A stretch of 64,000 bases of DNA from Phytoactinopolyspora mesophila (GTDB taxonomy: Bacteria; Actinomycetota; Actinomycetes; Jiangellales; Jiangellaceae): NCBI RefSeq assembly GCF_010122465.1, contig NZ_WLZY01000015.1, positions 1-64,000 of the forward strand. The letters run 5' to 3'. A program made the position numbers and the translations under genes. Positions 53,830-62,041 of the stretch are shown piece after piece. The first letter of the stretch is position 1. Each line of letters opens with the position of its first letter. The notes under the pieces are model-generated. The model saw nothing but the letters and a program-made list of their open reading frames with translations. It was not told the origin of the DNA and searched no databases.

Positions 53830-54528
53830 TCAGGGAGAGGGGTCCGCACCGGTGGCCGCGCCGGCGGCGGACGCGTCGTCGTCGTGAATTCGAATCCCGT
53901 CGAGGAGGAGGGCGACGATCTCGGCCGGCGTCAGCAGCGGACCATCCGCCAGCCGCGGATTCGAACCGCCGAAGGCGATGATGCGCAGGAGCCGGGCGGC
54001 GTGATCCGGATCGACGCGCAGCGTGTCCCGGTCCGGCTCGAAAAGCTTGACGAGAAGCTCATGTAAACGCCGGTGCTGCTCAAGATGCTCCTGGGACTGG
54101 CCCATCGGGAAATTGGCCCGGCCGATGACCGATGCGAGCTGGACAAGGCTGGTCATCCGCTGCTGCAGTAGCTCGGCGGCCCACCGCAGCCGCTCGGGCA
54201 ACGGCGAGGTCAGATCGATGACCAGCAGCTTCTGCTCCATGTCCCCAGGCTGCAATGCGGCCTGAACCGCCTGCGTGAGCAGGTCCTCCTTGGTGGCGAA
54301 GGCTCGGAAGATGGTGCCCTCGGCGATGTCCGCGGCCTCGGCGATCTGGCGAGTGCTGATGTCGAATCCGTACTCACGCACCAGCGGAATGGTGGCGGCA
54401 ATGATCGCCTCCCGGCGTTCTTCGGGAGACATCGCCTTGGCCCTCTTGCGACGTGTGCCGCAGCTACCGGGGCGCTCGTCCTGTCGCTCGTCGGGCTTGC
54501 CTGACGTGTCTGTCACGCCTCCAATCAT
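53830..54528 (-). CDS. TetR-family transcriptional regulator of the ABC exporter
   Basis: A 232-residue regulator: an N-terminal basic tail of about 40 residues, then the TetR HTH (REAIIAATIPLVREYGFDISTRQIAEAADIAEGTIFRAFATKEDLL, split across about 42-90), then a helical ligand domain. ATG 54528 is used; the GTG at 54546 falls inside the operator. It is the first gene of the exporter operon, an arrangement typical of self-regulated multidrug efflux. Confidence 0.9.
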   Translation of the reverse strand: MIGGVTDTSGKPDERQDERPGSCGTRRKRAKAMSPEERREAIIAATIPLVREYGFDISTRQIAEAADIAEGTIFRAFATKEDLLTQAVQAALQPGDMEQKLLVIDLTSPLPERLRWAAELLQQRMTSLVQLASVIGRANFPMGQSQEHLEQHRRLHELLVKLFEPDRDTLRVDPDHAARLLRIIAFGGSNPRLADGPLLTPAEIVALLLDGIRIHDDDASAAGAATGADPSP

Positions 54529-54531
54529 AAA

Positions 54532-54549
54532 TGAGTGAGAACTCACTCA
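54532..54549. promoter_or_regulatory. TetR operator overlapping the start region of the exporter operon
   Basis: TGAGTGAG-AA-CTCACTCA is a perfect 8-bp inverted repeat with a 2-nt centre, 3 bp upstream of the TetR ATG. TGAGT/ACTCA half-sites are common for TetR repressors of efflux systems. The position implies autoregulation and a leaderless or very short-leader transcript. Confidence 0.75.
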
Positions 54550-54639
54550 CAACTCATCGGTGATCGCCGGGCGGCTGAGACATCCCAGCCACAACGGTCC
54601 GCACCGTCGCCGGGCACGGACCTGCTAGTGTGACCGCCC

Positions 54640-54681
54640 ATGTACGCATCCACGCACGGTTCCTGGTGGCGCGCCGACTAG
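54640..54681 (+). CDS. trpL: trp leader peptide with tandem Trp codons
   Basis: A 13-codon ORF encodes MYASTHGSWWRAD, with two adjacent TGG codons, 108 bp before the anthranilate synthase start. Its first codons (ATGTACGC) can pair with GCGTACAT at 54697-54704, giving the alternative structure needed for attenuation. Short Trp-Trp or Trp-Trp-Trp leaders are known upstream of trpE genes in streptomycetes and corynebacteria. Confidence 0.9.
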   Translation: MYASTHGSWWRAD

Positions 54682-54712
54682 GCGGCGCCCACAGACGCGT
54701 ACATCCACGTAG

Positions 54713-54743
54713 CGACCGCCTCGCCGCAGGCGGTCGTCGTGTT
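54713..54743 (+). terminator. trp attenuator terminator hairpin
   Basis: CGACCGCCT (54713-54721) pairs with AGGCGGTCG (54728-54736) around CGCCGC, followed by a T-containing stretch TCGTGTT. It lies 31 nt after the leader stop and 54 nt before trpEG. Ribosome stalling at the Trp codons should favour the alternative 54640s/54697-54704 pairing. Confidence 0.75.
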
Positions 54744-54789
54744 ATCCGGCTTCCCCTCGGTCGAGGCGTCCCGACCTGAAGGGATCACC

Positions 54790-56739
54790 ATGATCAGCCG
54801 GCTCACCGAGCTCTTCAACCAGCCTGTTCCACCGCCATTCGCCGTATTGAACCGGAGCGAGGGCCCCGGCGTCGAACTCCTCTTCGGTGAAGTCCGCGAC
54901 GTCGCCAGCCTTGCCGAGATACCGCCTCCACCTGGCCAGGAAGGCGGCGATCCAGCCGTACTGGCGCTGGTTCCGTACCGGCAGATCGCCGAACGCGGGT
55001 TCGCCGCTCACGACGACGCCACGCCGCTGCGGTGCCTGATAGCCACCGAGCGCGTCGTCCTCGACCGCGACGAGGTCATCGCCGCGCTGCCCGCGGATCC
55101 GGTGGACATCGTCGGCAACGGGTTCGACATCGACGACGACACTTACGCCGCGATCGTCGGAAACGTGGTCCGCGACGAGATCGGACACGGAGCCGGGGCA
55201 AACTTCGTGATCCGCCGCGACTATCGCGCGCGGCTCACCGGTTCGGTACCGCACACGGCGCTGCGGCTCTTTCGCCGGCTACTGACCAGCGAGCCGAACG
55301 CCTATTGGACCTTCGCCATCCACGCGGGAGACGTGACGATGGTCGGTGCCACCCCTGAACGACACGTGAGCGTCACCGGTGGCACGGTCGTCATGAATCC
55401 CATCAGCGGCACGTACCGCGCTCCGGACAGCGGAGCCACAACCGATGGGCTGCAGCGCTTCCTCGCCGACCCCAAGGAGACCGAGGAGCTGTTCATGGTG
55501 GTCGACGAAGAACTCAAGATGATGAGCCACATCTGCGACCAGGGCGGGCAGGTCCTCGGGCCGTATCTCAAGGAGATGGGGCACTTGGTGCACACCGAAT
55601 ACCTACTGGAGGGCCGGACCGCCCTCGACATCCGGGACGTGCTGCGCGAAACCATGTTCGCTCCGACCGTCACCGGGTCGCCGATCGAGAACGCGGCCAG
55701 GGTGATCACCCGATACGAACCGACAGGTCGCGGCTATTACGCCGGAATGGCCGCGCTGATCGGGCGCGATCCCCGAGGCCGCCCGGCCCTCGACGCACCC
55801 ATCTTGATCCGCACTGCCTACCTAGAGCCGGACGGGCGGATTCACGTGCCCGTCGGAGCCACGCTGGTCCGGCATTCGGTGCCCGAACACGAGGTCGCCG
55901 AGACACACGCCAAGGCTGCTGGCGTGCTCGCCGCACTCGGACTGCGCGCTTCGCCGAAGGCTTCGACGAGTACCGGCCGCTTCGCCGAGCATCCTGGAAT
56001 AGCCCAGGCCCTTGACCGCCGCAATTCCGCGTTGGCACCCTTCTGGCTGCGTCGGCAGGCTCCGGAAGAACGCCCCCTGTCGGCCGACGCGGCTGGATGC
56101 TCCGCACTGATCGTCGACGCTGAGGACCGCTGGACGGCCATGCTCGCGCATCTGCTCGGCAGGATCGGCATGCGCACGGACGTACGGCGCTGGGACGGCA
56201 CCTTCGACGCCGACGACTATGACTTGCTGATCGCCGGACCAGGCCCAGGCGATCCGCGTGACACGACGGATCCACGTGTGATGCGCCTGCGCCGGCTGAT
56301 GAGCGACCGGATGACATCAAGGCGCCCGATGCTCGCGGTGTGCCTCAGCCACCAGATCCTCGCCGGACTTCTCGGGCTACCAATCACCGCTCTTGCGCAG
56401 CCCCACCAGGGCACCCAGCGAAAGATCGAGCTCTTCGGCCGCTCCACGCTGGTCGGCTTCTACAACACCTTCGCCGGCTTCCTGCCCACGCCGGTAACCA
56501 CGCCGGCAGTGGCTGGAAACTACCTCGGCACGGCTATCGCCCTCGAGGTCGCGGCCGACGTCAAGACCGGAGAACTCCACGCGATGCGAGGGGCGGGATT
56601 CGCGTCCGTGCAGTTTCACCTGGAGTCGATCCTCTCCACCGAGGGCGTGGATCTACTGGCGGAAATAGTCGGTGATCTCCTTCGCGCGCATCAACATGCC
56701 GGCCTCACGCAACCCCGCGTGGACGGAATTGAACGCTGA
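54790..56739 (+). CDS. trpEG: Anthranilate synthase, fused TrpE-TrpG
   Basis: A 649-residue fusion. Residues 1-420 are the chorismate-binding TrpE part (YWTFAIHAGDVTMVGATPERHVSV, MNPISGTYRAP, DEELKMMSHICDQGG, GSPIENAARVI). Residues 440-640 are the glutamine amidotransferase with Cys about 518 (MLAVCLSHQIL) and His about 610 (VQFHLES). It makes anthranilate from chorismate and glutamine. The fused form also occurs in PhzE of phenazine clusters, but the Trp-codon attenuator upstream and the lack of phz genes indicate tryptophan synthesis. ATG 54790 has GAAGGGA upstream. No other trp genes are adjacent. Confidence 0.92.
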   Translation: MISRLTELFNQPVPPPFAVLNRSEGPGVELLFGEVRDVASLAEIPPPPGQEGGDPAVLALVPYRQIAERGFAAHDDATPLRCLIATERVVLDRDEVIAALPADPVDIVGNGFDIDDDTYAAIVGNVVRDEIGHGAGANFVIRRDYRARLTGSVPHTALRLFRRLLTSEPNAYWTFAIHAGDVTMVGATPERHVSVTGGTVVMNPISGTYRAPDSGATTDGLQRFLADPKETEELFMVVDEELKMMSHICDQGGQVLGPYLKEMGHLVHTEYLLEGRTALDIRDVLRETMFAPTVTGSPIENAARVITRYEPTGRGYYAGMAALIGRDPRGRPALDAPILIRTAYLEPDGRIHVPVGATLVRHSVPEHEVAETHAKAAGVLAALGLRASPKASTSTGRFAEHPGIAQALDRRNSALAPFWLRRQAPEERPLSADAAGCSALIVDAEDRWTAMLAHLLGRIGMRTDVRRWDGTFDADDYDLLIAGPGPGDPRDTTDPRVMRLRRLMSDRMTSRRPMLAVCLSHQILAGLLGLPITALAQPHQGTQRKIELFGRSTLVGFYNTFAGFLPTPVTTPAVAGNYLGTAIALEVAADVKTGELHAMRGAGFASVQFHLESILSTEGVDLLAEIVGDLLRAHQHAGLTQPRVDGIER

Positions 56740-57337
56740 TCCGTGGACCGACGGGCCGGGCGGTCTTGGGCACCGCATGCTCCCATGTGCGCTGGCACGA
56801 GCCGCCCATCACCAGCAGATCACCATGCCCGATCGAGTACCGCAATGTGTCGCCGCCGCCACGAGGACGCAGCAACAGGTTCCTCGGCTCGCCCAGCGAG
56901 AGGATGGCCACCATGGTGTCTTCGTGTTTGCTGCGCCCGATAGTGTCGCCGTGCCAGGCCACGCTGTCTTTGCCGTCGCGGTAGAAACACAGTCCAGCGG
57001 TTCGGAAGGGTTCGCCGAGCTCATCCCGGTAGTGCCCGCTCAGCGCATCCCGCGCTTGCGTCAGTACCGGATGCGGGAGCGTCGCGTCTTCGCCGTACCA
57101 ACAGACCAGCCGGGGCACGTCGACGACGCGTTCATACATCTGCCGGCGCTCCGCCCGCCACGGGACGTCCTCGCAGAGACGACCGAAGAGTTCATCAGCG
57201 CCCCGCACCCACCCTGGCCGGAGGTCGACCCAGGCCCCCGCGCTGAGGACCGTACGGCGCACCGAGCCGCCCAGCTCGGATACGCAGGACTGACCCGCCG
57301 GACCGTCGAACAGCGACGCCTGCAATGTGACCGACAT
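56705..57337 (-). CDS. alkB: Alpha-ketoglutarate-dependent DNA repair dioxygenase AlkB-like
   Basis: A 210-residue Fe(II)/2-oxoglutarate dioxygenase that removes alkyl lesions from DNA or RNA. Iron ligands HxD and H appear in VAWHGDTIG and WEHAVPK; the 2-oxoglutarate Arg and the AlkB-type RxxxxxR are in RISVQFRPR. Substrate loop FCFYRDG-like (LCFYRDGKDS) is present. It overlaps the 3' end of the convergent trpEG by 35 bp. A near-consensus LexA box 21 bp upstream suggests SOS induction. Confidence 0.92.
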   Translation of the reverse strand: MSVTLQASLFDGPAGQSCVSELGGSVRRTVLSAGAWVDLRPGWVRGADELFGRLCEDVPWRAERRQMYERVVDVPRLVCWYGEDATLPHPVLTQARDALSGHYRDELGEPFRTAGLCFYRDGKDSVAWHGDTIGRSKHEDTMVAILSLGEPRNLLLRPRGGGDTLRYSIGHGDLLVMGGSCQRTWEHAVPKTARPVGPRISVQFRPRGVA

Positions 57338-57357
57338 GTCTCAACCATACACGGAAA

Positions 57358-57373
57358 TCGAACACCTGTTCCA
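57358..57373. promoter_or_regulatory. LexA (SOS) box upstream of alkB
   Basis: TCGAACACCTGTTCCA matches the actinobacterial/Bacillus-type SOS box TCGAAC-N4-GTTCGA at 11 of 12 defined positions. It lies 20 bp before the alkB start codon, over the likely core promoter. Confidence 0.75.
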
Positions 57374-57936
57374 TCCCCAGCTGGTGTTCCATCACCCGGC
57401 TTGCCGGTGACCACCACCCCCCAACACTCACAGATCGTTGGCGGATTCTTGCGGTCGTCCGTTGGCGAACCGCAGGTGAGATTCACGAGCCACAGCAGGA
57501 GAGTTATCTGGGGGTCCGGCTGACCTCTGTGACTTTCCGCAGGTCACCACCTGTCTGCGATCGATGTGACATCGAAGGGCCGAGCTCGGTCACGTGAGGT
57601 GCTCTGCGCCTGGGCAGGCGCAGAGCCCGGGCGGAGCCGCACGTCGCCGTCGGGGCCGGGGTGGTAGACCGGCCCCGACAGCGACCGCCAGTCCGGCGTT
57701 GTCGTCGGTGAAGCGCCGGGCCGGCATTGAAGCGACGACGCGCGGTTCACAGGTGGACGTCACGTAGACGACATCGTTGAGGCCGTACGTCCACCCCCAC
57801 ATAAGCAAACCGCCAACGATCATCGGGAAGCGGCGGGATGCCGCAAACGTCCGCGCAAGTCGGGACTTTCGGCCCTGCCCGGGACCGGCCCCGCGGCCGC
57901 ATCCTCTAAGTGACCACCCATCCGAGGAGCCGGCCC
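57374..57936. other. Intergenic region with distant inverted 12-mers, no supported gene
   Basis: No convincing gene. GATCGTTGGCGG (57433-57444) and its reverse complement (57810-57821) face each other 389 bp apart. A minus-strand ORF across 57590-57946 with MIVGGLLMWGWTYGLND is membrane-like but unrecognised. Confidence 0.5.
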
Positions 57937-58473
57937 ATGCGCGCACTCATCGTCTACGAATCCATGTTCGGCAACACCTTCGCCATCGCCACATCGATTG
58001 CCGAGGGCCTCGCGCCCCACATGACGGTGGAGGTCGTGGAAGTGAGTGAAGCGCCGACCGAGCTCGGGCCTGATTTCCAGCTCATCGTCGTCGGTGGCCC
58101 CACCCACGCCTTCGGCATGTCGCGGCCCGACACCCGGCGGACGGCTGCTGACAAGACGGAGAACGAGCTGGTCTCGCCAGGTGGAGGCATCCGTGAATGG
58201 CTCGAGGCCATGTCGCACGTCTCGCCACGCACCGCCGCCGCCACATTCGACACGCGAGTGAACCGCCTTCGCGTCCCGGGCTCCGCGGCACGGGCCGCGG
58301 CACGGCGACTTCGCCGGCTCGGTTTCGACATCATCGCGCGCCCGCAGAGCTTCCGCGTCACCGAAATGACCGGACCGACAGTGGACGGGGAGATGGAGCG
58401 CGCTGCCGAATGGGGCCTCATGCTGGGCGCCGAGGAAGCCAAGCGGAACGTCGACCGAAGCAGCACCACGTAA
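57937..58473 (+). CDS. Flavodoxin-family protein
   Basis: A 178-residue flavodoxin-like protein starting MRALIVYESMFGNTFAIATSIAEGL, the FMN phosphate loop. The second FMN loop is VVGGPTHAFGMSRPDTR. It is larger than electron-transfer flavodoxins and belongs to an actinobacterial group of unknown role. GAGGAG stands 9 bp before ATG 57937. It is convergent with the YdeI-like gene. Confidence 0.85.
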   Translation: MRALIVYESMFGNTFAIATSIAEGLAPHMTVEVVEVSEAPTELGPDFQLIVVGGPTHAFGMSRPDTRRTAADKTENELVSPGGGIREWLEAMSHVSPRTAAATFDTRVNRLRVPGSAARAAARRLRRLGFDIIARPQSFRVTEMTGPTVDGEMERAAEWGLMLGAEEAKRNVDRSSTT

Positions 58474-58520
58474 CACGCTGAGGGAAACGAGACCATCGGG
58501 TCAATCGAGCAGGCCGAGTG

Positions 58521-58973
58521 TCATGCGCCGCGAAGCTGCTGGAGCGCTTTGACCGCCCGGGCGTCGCGTGTCTCCTGGCGCTTGGCCCCGGCCACCCAGG
58601 CCGCATACTCCTTCTGGCGCGAGTAGGAGAGCGAGTTGTACGCAGCTCGTGCCTCGGGATCGGTGGCGAGCGCGTCGGCCAGTTCTGTCGGAGTCTCGAC
58701 CTCCCGCGGCGCGTCGTCGTACCCGATCCGTACCTGCACGGTATCGCCTACATCCACCCCCAGCTCGGCGCGCTGGTCCTTTCGGAGCCCCACCCACCCC
58801 GCGCCGCCGTAGACCGCAACCGTGGTCCGGAACCACGGCCCGCCATTGACAGAGACACGCACCGGAGCACGCGCTTTGCCGAACGCGCCTTTCGGGTCGA
58901 ACGGCAGCTTGAAACCGCATCCCGGCCCGGCGTCCTGGCCCACCAGGGCCGCCTCGAACTCGCGCACGGACAT
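58521..58973 (-). CDS. YdeI/OmpD-associated family protein (DUF1905-type)
   Basis: A 150-residue protein with a DUF1905 barrel (GCGFKLPFDPKGAFGKARAPVRVSVNGGPWFRTTVAVYGGAGWVGLRKDQR) followed by the YdeI-like helical tail (PTELADALATDPEARAAYNSLSYSRQKEYAAWVAGAKRQETR). The tail is a well-known signature of the family; its function is unknown. ATG 58973 is preferred over GTG 58988. Confidence 0.85.
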   Translation of the reverse strand: MSVREFEAALVGQDAGPGCGFKLPFDPKGAFGKARAPVRVSVNGGPWFRTTVAVYGGAGWVGLRKDQRAELGVDVGDTVQVRIGYDDAPREVETPTELADALATDPEARAAYNSLSYSRQKEYAAWVAGAKRQETRDARAVKALQQLRGA

Positions 58974-59042
58974 GCCAACATTCTGCACAACATTCGCAGG
59001 ATTCGTCAGATGAAGAGTCTGGCGCGCTGCCCAGGCTCGCGC

Positions 59043-60002
59043 TCAGCTCGTCAGCGCCGCCACGGCCAGCCCGGCGAGAGCGGCGAGGCCGAAGCTCGCC
59101 GGAAGCGTCACCACCCATGCCATCCCCAGATTGCGCACCACGCGCCAGCGCACCCGCCGGATACTGTCGTGTACTCCAGCACCGAGCAAACCTCCGGCGA
59201 TGGATTGCGTCATGCTCACCGGTGTCCCCACAGCTGCGCTGCCCAGGACCGCCGCGGCAGCGGAAAACTCGGCGGTGACGGTATGCGTGGCACGGGTGCT
59301 CAGAATGCCGTTGCCGACGGTCCGGGCCACCTTGGGCAGTCCGAGCAGCGCGCCGACGACGAACGCGACAGCCACCACCAGGTATACCCACCAGGCCAGC
59401 GACACGCCGTGCCCGCCGGCGACGCTGGCAGCGAAGAACAGCACGAGGATCTTCTGGCCGTCGTTGGCGCCGTAGGCGGCGCATTGCGCGGCGAACGCGG
59501 CGATGTGGGCCCGGCGCACCGTCGACAAATAGGTCCCACCGCGCAGCGAGCGCCATACCCATGCACCGAGCAACGCCAGAAGCATACCCACCACCGGCGC
59601 GGCAAGCCCGATGCCCAGCACCCGCAGGACCGTGCTCCACCCGACGGCCAGCCCGGCTCCGATACCTCCTCCGGCGATGCCACCGATCACGGCGAGCGTC
59701 AGGCTGGTCGGCAGGCCGAACCAGGCCAGCGCGGTCACCACACTTACGGCAGCGAGGAACCCGACGGCCAGCGCCGTCGCGCCGTCAGGGTCGGCCGGGA
59801 CGATAGAGCTGAGCATGGTGCGCGCGACCGCCGTGCTGATCAACAACGGGTAGGCGACGAGCGCCGCGGTCAGCATCAGCAGGCTGATGGTCACCGACAG
59901 GCCGGGGACCCGCAGACCAGGGGCGATCAATGCGCCGCCGTCGTTCGCACCGGTCACGATGGCAAACGCGATCGCGACGGCGATCAGCACCTCAGGCGCC
60001 AC
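59043..60002 (-). CDS. pit: Inorganic phosphate transporter, PiT family
   Basis: A 319-residue membrane protein with about nine or ten helices and the duplicated PiT signature: TGANDGGALI in the first half and AYGANDGQKIL in the second. It moves phosphate with a proton or metal-phosphate complex. The gene follows the DUF47 gene on the same strand (99 bp apart, with a hairpin at 60052-60083 between them). GTG 60002 is the start. A PHO box upstream of the pair suggests control by PhoP. Confidence 0.92.
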   Translation of the reverse strand: MAPEVLIAVAIAFAIVTGANDGGALIAPGLRVPGLSVTISLLMLTAALVAYPLLISTAVARTMLSSIVPADPDGATALAVGFLAAVSVVTALAWFGLPTSLTLAVIGGIAGGGIGAGLAVGWSTVLRVLGIGLAAPVVGMLLALLGAWVWRSLRGGTYLSTVRRAHIAAFAAQCAAYGANDGQKILVLFFAASVAGGHGVSLAWWVYLVVAVAFVVGALLGLPKVARTVGNGILSTRATHTVTAEFSAAAAVLGSAAVGTPVSMTQSIAGGLLGAGVHDSIRRVRWRVVRNLGMAWVVTLPASFGLAALAGLAVAALTS

Positions 60003-60101
60003 TGTCCTCCTTCACCTGTCCCGACGCCGCTGAGGCGCGCGTGTCATCAATGCGTGTCGCCCACCGCCTGGTGGCCAACACGCGCTGGTGCTCTGTTACC
60101 C

Positions 60102-60743
60102 CTAGTAGCCGCGCTTGAGCGCGCCATCGGTGAGAACGTCGGCAGCCTCGTTGATCCGGATTCCGACCATGTCCAAGCGCTTGATCAGTTCCCGGTGCTT
60201 GAGCGCCCGCGGCGAGACACCACCATCGATGATCTTCGCGAATTCGTCCTGGTAAGCGCGGCCGATCATCCGAGCGGCCTTCTTCGCCTCCAGCGCCTTG
60301 AGCGGCACCCGCTGTGGCTTCGTCCAGAGCGACTCGACCGCGTCGTCGAGAGATTCGATCGCCGCGACCACGCTGTCCAGGAACGGCCGGTAGGTCCGGC
60401 GCTTCTCGATCTGGTAAAGGTCTGCTTCCCGGACGAAGTCGCGGATGGTGTCCAAAATGTCGTCGATGGACCGCGACAGCCGGAACAGGTCCTCGCGGTC
60501 CAGCGGCGCGACGAGCGTCCGAGACAACTGTTCGACCAGTTCCGCGCGCTGCTCGTCGCCGCGATGCTCGATTTCGGCGATCTGGGCGCGCGCTTCGGCC
60601 GGATCGATCTTCTTGCTCACCATGGCCTTCGTCAGAGCGGCGCCTTCACGGGCGGCGCGCACCTGTCCGGTCAGCGCGGCAGACAGGTTCGAGTCTCCGC
60701 GGGCACGCCACGACGTCTTCAAACGCCGCCAGGGTGCCTTCAT
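60102..60743 (-). CDS. DUF47 (PhoU-like) Pit accessory protein
   Basis: A 213-residue all-helical protein of the DUF47/PhoU-like family. Landmarks: IEHRGDEQRAELVEQLSRTLVAPLDREDLFRLSRSIDDILD, the family metal-binding core with E/D residues. These proteins are encoded next to PiT genes and tune the transporter. ATG 60743 has GAGAGG at proper spacing. First gene of the pair. Confidence 0.92.
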   Translation of the reverse strand: MKAPWRRLKTSWRARGDSNLSAALTGQVRAAREGAALTKAMVSKKIDPAEARAQIAEIEHRGDEQRAELVEQLSRTLVAPLDREDLFRLSRSIDDILDTIRDFVREADLYQIEKRRTYRPFLDSVVAAIESLDDAVESLWTKPQRVPLKALEAKKAARMIGRAYQDEFAKIIDGGVSPRALKHRELIKRLDMVGIRINEAADVLTDGALKRGY

Positions 60744-60776
60744 CGTCGACCTCTCTTCAATAGCCATTCATCTTCC

Positions 60777-60809
60777 GTTCACCTTGTGTTTACCTTACGT
60801 CCACTCCCC
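60777..60809 (+). promoter_or_regulatory. PHO box of three 11-bp direct repeats
   Basis: GTTCACCTTGT, GTTTACCTTAC and GTCCACTCCCC follow each other exactly (60777, 60788, 60799). The 11-bp units starting with GTTCACC are the binding element of PhoP in streptomycetes. The box begins 33 bp upstream of the DUF47 start codon, on the opposite strand to the gene. Confidence 0.8.
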
Positions 60810-60849
60810 ATTGTCTCACGTTCCCGGCTCGGGAGGTTTAACCGTCCCT

Positions 60850-61902
60850 TTACCCAGTTCGCCCGGCTTTGGGATTAACGACGCCAGGAAGTTCTCGATC
60901 CTCGACGAACGCGGCCACGGCAGCCGCCGCCAGATCGGCGGCGCGATGTGCGGTCTGCCGGGTCGCGCCGGCCAGATGCGGCGTCATGACCACTCGGTCG
61001 GAGGACAGTAGCGGCCATCCCTCGGGTAGCGGCTCAGCAGGGAAGACATCGAGCCCGGCACCGGCCACCTGCCCGGTCTCCAGAGCGTCGGCAAGTGCCT
61101 CGTAGTCGACCAGTCCGCCACGTGCGGTGTTGACCAGGTAGCTGCCGGGGCGCATGGCACCTAGCGTCTCCCGGTTGATCATGTTCGCCGTCTCAGGCGT
61201 CAGCCGGGAGTGCAAGGTGACGACGTCGCTACGCGACAGCAGTGCGGGTAGGTCCACGAGCTCGACACCGGGCGGCAGGTCCGCGGGATCGACGAACGGG
61301 TCGCTCACGATCACGGTGGCGTCGAACGCCTGCAGGATCCGGGCTACTCGGCGACCGATCGCGCCGTAGCCGATGAGCCCGACGGTCGAGCCGGACAGCT
61401 CCGAACCGCACTCGTCGTACGCGTAGAGATCGCTGCGCCACTGACCGGCCGCCACCCCGTTGTGAATCCGTGGGATGGCCCGCAACGTGCTCAGCATCAG
61501 GGTCACGGCGTGCTCGGCCGCGGCTACCGCGTTGCGCCCGGCCGTATTGCACACGAGCACTCCCCGCTCCGTGGCCGCCTCGACGTTCACGTTGACCGGG
61601 CCGCCGCGGGTGCAAACGATCAGCTTCAGCGCCGTGGCGGCGTCGAGCACCCGGGTGGTGAACGGCGCCATCTGAGTGACGACGATCTGGGCGTCCCCCA
61701 CCAGCTCAGTCAGGCTCTCCTCCACGTCGGACGCCTCATCCACCTCACCCACCTTGCCGAACGGCACGAGAGGCCACGGCAGGGTCATCGTGCGGATGTC
61801 CAGCTCGTGCTGCCGCGGTACCTCACGGCGCAACCGGTCCTCAAGGATGTCGTTGCGCACGAAATGATCCCCGGCCAGCAGGATCGGCCACTGTTCGTTC
61901 AT
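60850..61902 (-). CDS. D-2-hydroxyacid dehydrogenase family protein
   Basis: A 350-residue NAD-dependent dehydrogenase. The Rossmann motif is TVGLIGYGAIGRRVARIL, the catalytic Arg is in NTARGGLVDY, the Glu is in VFPAEPLPEG and the His in TPHLAGAT. ATG 61902 (MNEQWPILL) has AGGAG close upstream and is preferred over 61914. It is downstream of a FGGY kinase and a DeoR regulator on the same strand, so it probably acts on a hydroxy acid derived from a polyol or sugar acid. The substrate is not identifiable. Confidence 0.88.
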   Translation of the reverse strand: MNEQWPILLAGDHFVRNDILEDRLRREVPRQHELDIRTMTLPWPLVPFGKVGEVDEASDVEESLTELVGDAQIVVTQMAPFTTRVLDAATALKLIVCTRGGPVNVNVEAATERGVLVCNTAGRNAVAAAEHAVTLMLSTLRAIPRIHNGVAAGQWRSDLYAYDECGSELSGSTVGLIGYGAIGRRVARILQAFDATVIVSDPFVDPADLPPGVELVDLPALLSRSDVVTLHSRLTPETANMINRETLGAMRPGSYLVNTARGGLVDYEALADALETGQVAGAGLDVFPAEPLPEGWPLLSSDRVVMTPHLAGATRQTAHRAADLAAAAVAAFVEDRELPGVVNPKAGRTG

Positions 61903-61950
61903 CTCACTCCTCATCGTTCTCGTCCTCGCACTCGCTCTCCCACCCCTTAT

Positions 61951-62041
61951 CGGTGATCGTCAGTGCGTTGTGGTCGCAAGTTGGTGATCAACAGTGCGGT
62001 GCGGTGGTTGTTTCGCGACCACAACGCACTGACGATCACCG
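61951..62041. repeat. Intergenic TGATC-type hairpin (locus g)
   Basis: Perfect 27-bp arms (61951-61977, 62015-62041), the longest in the set; the outer end of each reads CGGTGATCGTCAGTGCG. The 37-nt loop has GTGATCA at its start. The kinase stop codon (62036-62038, minus strand) is the TGA of this motif. It separates the kinase from the dehydrogenase gene. Confidence 0.95.

Noticed and set aside
54790-56739. Phenazine-type PhzE assignment for the fused chorismate enzyme
   Set aside because: The Trp-Trp leader and terminator immediately upstream and the lack of phenazine genes favour tryptophan biosynthesis.
57590-57946. Minus-strand ORF with a membrane-like segment upstream of the flavodoxin gene
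   Set aside because: It overlaps the flavodoxin promoter and start, has no ribosome binding site, and its C-terminal half is Arg/Pro-rich as in shadow frames.
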